Part shown: positions 62,053-64,000 of the stretch, piece after piece
Numbering within the stretch: the stretch's first letter is position 1
How the letters are laid out: the number at the start of each line of letters is the position of its first letter
NCBI GenBank assembly: GCA_004011965.1
Contig: RYZV01000001.1
Coordinates: 321,726-385,725 of the forward strand
Length of the DNA: 64,000 bases
Source of the DNA: Mycoplasma sp. ATU-Cv-703
GTDB lineage: Bacteria > Bacillota_I > Bacilli_A > Mycoplasmatales > Metamycoplasmataceae
Reading direction: 5' to 3'
Program-made: the position numbers and the translations under genes
Notes under the pieces: model-generated
Databases searched by the model: none
Seen by the model: the letters and a program-made list of their open reading frames with translations, nothing else
Told to the model about the DNA's origin: nothing

Positions 62053-63310
62053 TTTTTTTAGTAAAGTCTTCGTAAATTTGAGCAAGCTTACTTTCGTACA
62101 AGTTAGAGCGGTCAATTTGGAAAAACTCTTTGTTCACTAATTCTCGGGGTAGGTAGTTTTGTGCGATGAAATGACGAGGGAAATTATGCGGGTATAAATA
62201 ACCTTTGCCGTGCCCCAGTTTACCAGCCGACTTGTAACTTGCATCTCTGAGATGAGTTGGCACCGAATGAGCCTGACCATCCTTAGTTACGAACTCGTAA
62301 GTTTTTTTGATCGCTAAGTAGCCGCTGTTTGATTTTTCGCTCAGAGCCATCTCAATTGTCACTAGGCCAAGCGGAATCATCCCCTCGGGCAAACCAATTT
62401 GGCGAAAACAGTCCACAGCGGTTTTAACTTTAACAGCGATAATCGGGTTGGCCAGCCCAACATCTTCGTAAGCTGTCACCAACATTCTCCGCATCAAAGC
62501 TTGGTGGTCGCCGTTCGCTAAAAGACGGGATAAATAGTACAAACTGGCGTTTACGTCGCTGCCCCGAACAGATTTTTGGTAAGCCGACAAAAGATCGTAG
62601 TGTTGGTCGCCGTAATGCGCTCCGGTCAGATGGGTGGAATTGAAAATTCCCGCGATTTTTTGTGCATCAATCAAACGTTTTTCGGGGAAAAGACGGGCGG
62701 CCAATTCAATGGTTTTCAGAGCATAACGCAAGTCGCCGTTACTAGAGTTAGCGATCAGTTCAAGCGCCTCGCTAGCAAAATTAGTTTTTTGAGCAACTAA
62801 AATTTTTTGAGCAACTGTTTTTAAAATATTCAAAATTTGTTCCGAGCTAAGCGGATGAACTTCAATGATTTGGACGCGACTTCTTAAAGCGGGATTAACG
62901 ACGAAAAAAGGGTTTTCAGTCGTGGTAGCAAAGAGCAGCAATTTTTCTTGGTCAAGCGCTTGAAGAATGATGTCTTGGCGGTCGCGGTTAATGCGGTGAA
63001 TTTCTTCAACAATCAAAATTGACATTGACTTTTCGCGCGAACTTTGGATAATCCTCTCTAATTCATTTTTTTTGTCAAGAGCCGAGTTGAAAACGTGAAA
63101 CGTGAGTTTTAACTCGCGCGCCAAAGTTAATGCCAAGGTGGTTTTACCCGAACCTGGCGGTCCATAAAATAATAGCGAAGGCGTAAATTTCTTTTTAACT
63201 ATTTGCTTAATGAGCAAATAACGCGAACCAAGCATACTTTCTAAACTTCCCATTTCCAAGAGTGATTTGGGAGTTAATAAATTGCTCAAATTAATTTTGC
63301 TTTTAGCCAT
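62042..63310 (-). CDS. rarA: Replication-associated recombination protein A (RarA/MgsA)
   Basis: AAA+ ATPase acting at stalled replication forks. It has 422 residues and no internal TGA. Walker A GPPGSGKT is at 50-57, Walker B ILIVEEIHRINRDRQD, sensor LFATTENPFFVVNPALRSR. The C-terminal tetramer domain contains ALMRRMLVTAYEDVGLANP and HGKGYLYPHNFP. TATGAT on the minus strand lies 6 bases before the ATG. Confidence 0.95.
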   Translation of the reverse strand: MAKSKINLSNLLTPKSLLEMGSLESMLGSRYLLIKQIVKKKFTPSLLFYGPPGSGKTTLALTLARELKLTFHVFNSALDKKNELERIIQSSREKSMSILIVEEIHRINRDRQDIILQALDQEKLLLFATTTENPFFVVNPALRSRVQIIEVHPLSSEQILNILKTVAQKILVAQKTNFASEALELIANSSNGDLRYALKTIELAARLFPEKRLIDAQKIAGIFNSTHLTGAHYGDQHYDLLSAYQKSVRGSDVNASLYYLSRLLANGDHQALMRRMLVTAYEDVGLANPIIAVKVKTAVDCFRQIGLPEGMIPLGLVTIEMALSEKSNSGYLAIKKTYEFVTKDGQAHSVPTHLRDASYKSAGKLGHGKGYLYPHNFPRHFIAQNYLPRELVNKEFFQIDRSNLYESKLAQIYEDFTKKTKV

Positions 63311-63316
63311 ATCCCA

Positions 63317-63322
63317 ATCATA
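63317..63322 (-). promoter_or_regulatory. -10 box of rarA (leaderless)
   Basis: TATGAT on the minus strand, exactly 6 bases before the rarA ATG. Confidence 0.55.
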
Positions 63323-63385
63323 CTACGCGCTTTGAGAGATATTTTTAACCCGTTAGTCAAAATTAGTTCGGCTACCATCACTCGG

Positions 63386-63391
63386 TATAAT
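63386..63391 (+). promoter_or_regulatory. -10 box of serS (leaderless)
   Basis: TATAAT, exactly 6 bases before the ATG of serS at 63398. Confidence 0.65.
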
Positions 63392-63397
63392 GAGTTT

Positions 63398-64000
63398 ATG
63401 CTCTGCTTAAAAATGATTACCCAAAACTTTGATTTAGTCAAAAATAAACTAGCTAGTCGAGGTTTTGACACCAAAGTTTTGACTCAAATCGTTGATTTAT
63501 CGCGCGAGCGTTCCAAGATGTTAACTAGTCTCCAAAAAAAAGAGGCTGATCGGAATGTTTTAAGTAAACGTTTTGGGTCGCTCAGCCAAGATGATAAAAG
63601 TCAAAAAAACCAAATTATTACCAAAGTCAGTCAGCTCAAAAAGACGATTGAAACGGCCAAAGAAAAAGTTGCTCAAGTTGAACTCGCTCTTAACAATTTG
63701 CTTGCAACTGTCCCTAATTTACCCGAGGATGATGTGCCAGTTGGGTTGGACGAATCAAGCAACAAAGTAATCAAAAGTTGAGCTCCCGAGCAGTTTGATT
63801 TCTCTCGTTCAGTCGTTGCCCACTACGAACTAGGGGCTGAGAAAAAACTTTTTGACTTTGTTAGTTCGGCTCAAATGGTTGGGGCTCGTTTTTGAACTTA
63901 CTTAGATTGGGGCGCACGACTAGTTAGGGCGTGCAGCAATTTAATGCTTGATTTTCACTTGTCAAGCGGATTTCGCGAGTTAAATTTACCTTTGATTGTT
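63398..64000 (+). CDS. serS: Seryl-tRNA synthetase, 5' part
   Basis: Class II synthetase for tRNA-Ser. The first 201 residues are visible: the long N-terminal coiled coil (about residues 30-110) that contacts the tRNA variable arm, ATVPNLPEDDVPVG, then the start of the core (VGARFWTYLDWGARLVRA). TGA-Trp codons are at KSWAPE and RFWTY. The gene runs past the window edge. Divergent from rarA across 87 bases. Confidence 0.94.

Noticed and set aside
1-64000. CRISPR arrays, insertion sequences, prophage or integrative elements
   Set aside because: I looked for regularly spaced repeats, transposases, integrases and terminal repeats and found none; the window is core chromosome.

Overview
The window is a stretch of a mycoplasma (Mollicutes) chromosome. 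TGA must be read as tryptophan in most genes: dnaA, dnaN, yidC, ftsH and the RNR all run straight through TGA codons at conserved Trp positions. Genes are densely packed, often overlap by a few bases, and include many lipoproteins; folate or nucleotide de novo genes are absent here. HinT-associated P60/P80 proteins and several mycoplasma-only families suggest the hominis/hyopneumoniae branch, but I cannot fix the species. All CDS coordinates use genetic code 4, with the stop codon included.

Layout. 0-2.2 kb: ybaB (cut by the window edge) and dnaX, minus strand. 2.3-7.8 kb: a six-gene minus-strand operon headed by what I read as a cobalamin riboswitch. It encodes a membrane-anchored transcobalamin-beta (DUF4430)-like protein, two paralogous 460-residue lipoproteins, a CobA-type corrinoid adenosyltransferase, an ECF transporter S component and a DUF4430-like lipoprotein. 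7.8-14.6 kb: deoxynucleotide metabolism, with dUTPase, an adenosylcobalamin-dependent class II RNR, a nucleobase permease, DHFR, thymidylate synthase and dCMP deaminase. 14.6-22.6 kb: mnmE, yidC-rnpA-rpmH, the probable origin around dnaA, then dnaN and asnS. 22.6-27.5 kb: seven tRNAs, a 5-FTHF cyclo-ligase, lysS, two HAD phosphatases, hinT and the SRP RNA. 27.5-31.2 kb: the P80/P60 HinT-partner operon. 31.3-46.6 kb: a long plus-strand run (LicD-like, S1 protein, pgi, ftsH, DUF2779, rRNA methyltransferase, glycosyltransferase, RDD protein, pcrA, an EAL-like protein, proS, trxA, rsmG). 46.6-54.3 kb: an ABC ATPase, a giant FtsX permease and a lipoprotein, then a lipoprotein pair. 54.3-64 kb: a nuclease, a HAD protein, a polytopic membrane protein, two tRNAs, tandem deoxynucleoside kinases, MFS, alpha/beta hydrolase, GDPD, rarA and the start of serS.

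The most interesting system is a complete-looking vitamin B12 economy. Surface proteins that could capture cobalamin, an ECF S component to import it and an adenosyltransferase to make coenzyme B12 are all under a B12-sensing leader. They sit next to a class II RNR and dUTPase that would use or follow from that coenzyme. Mycoplasmas usually make deoxynucleotides with oxygen-dependent class Ib NrdEF, so this arrangement is unusual. A second genome-wide signal is a set of genes whose -10 box lies exactly 6-7 bases before the start codon, implying leaderless mRNAs.
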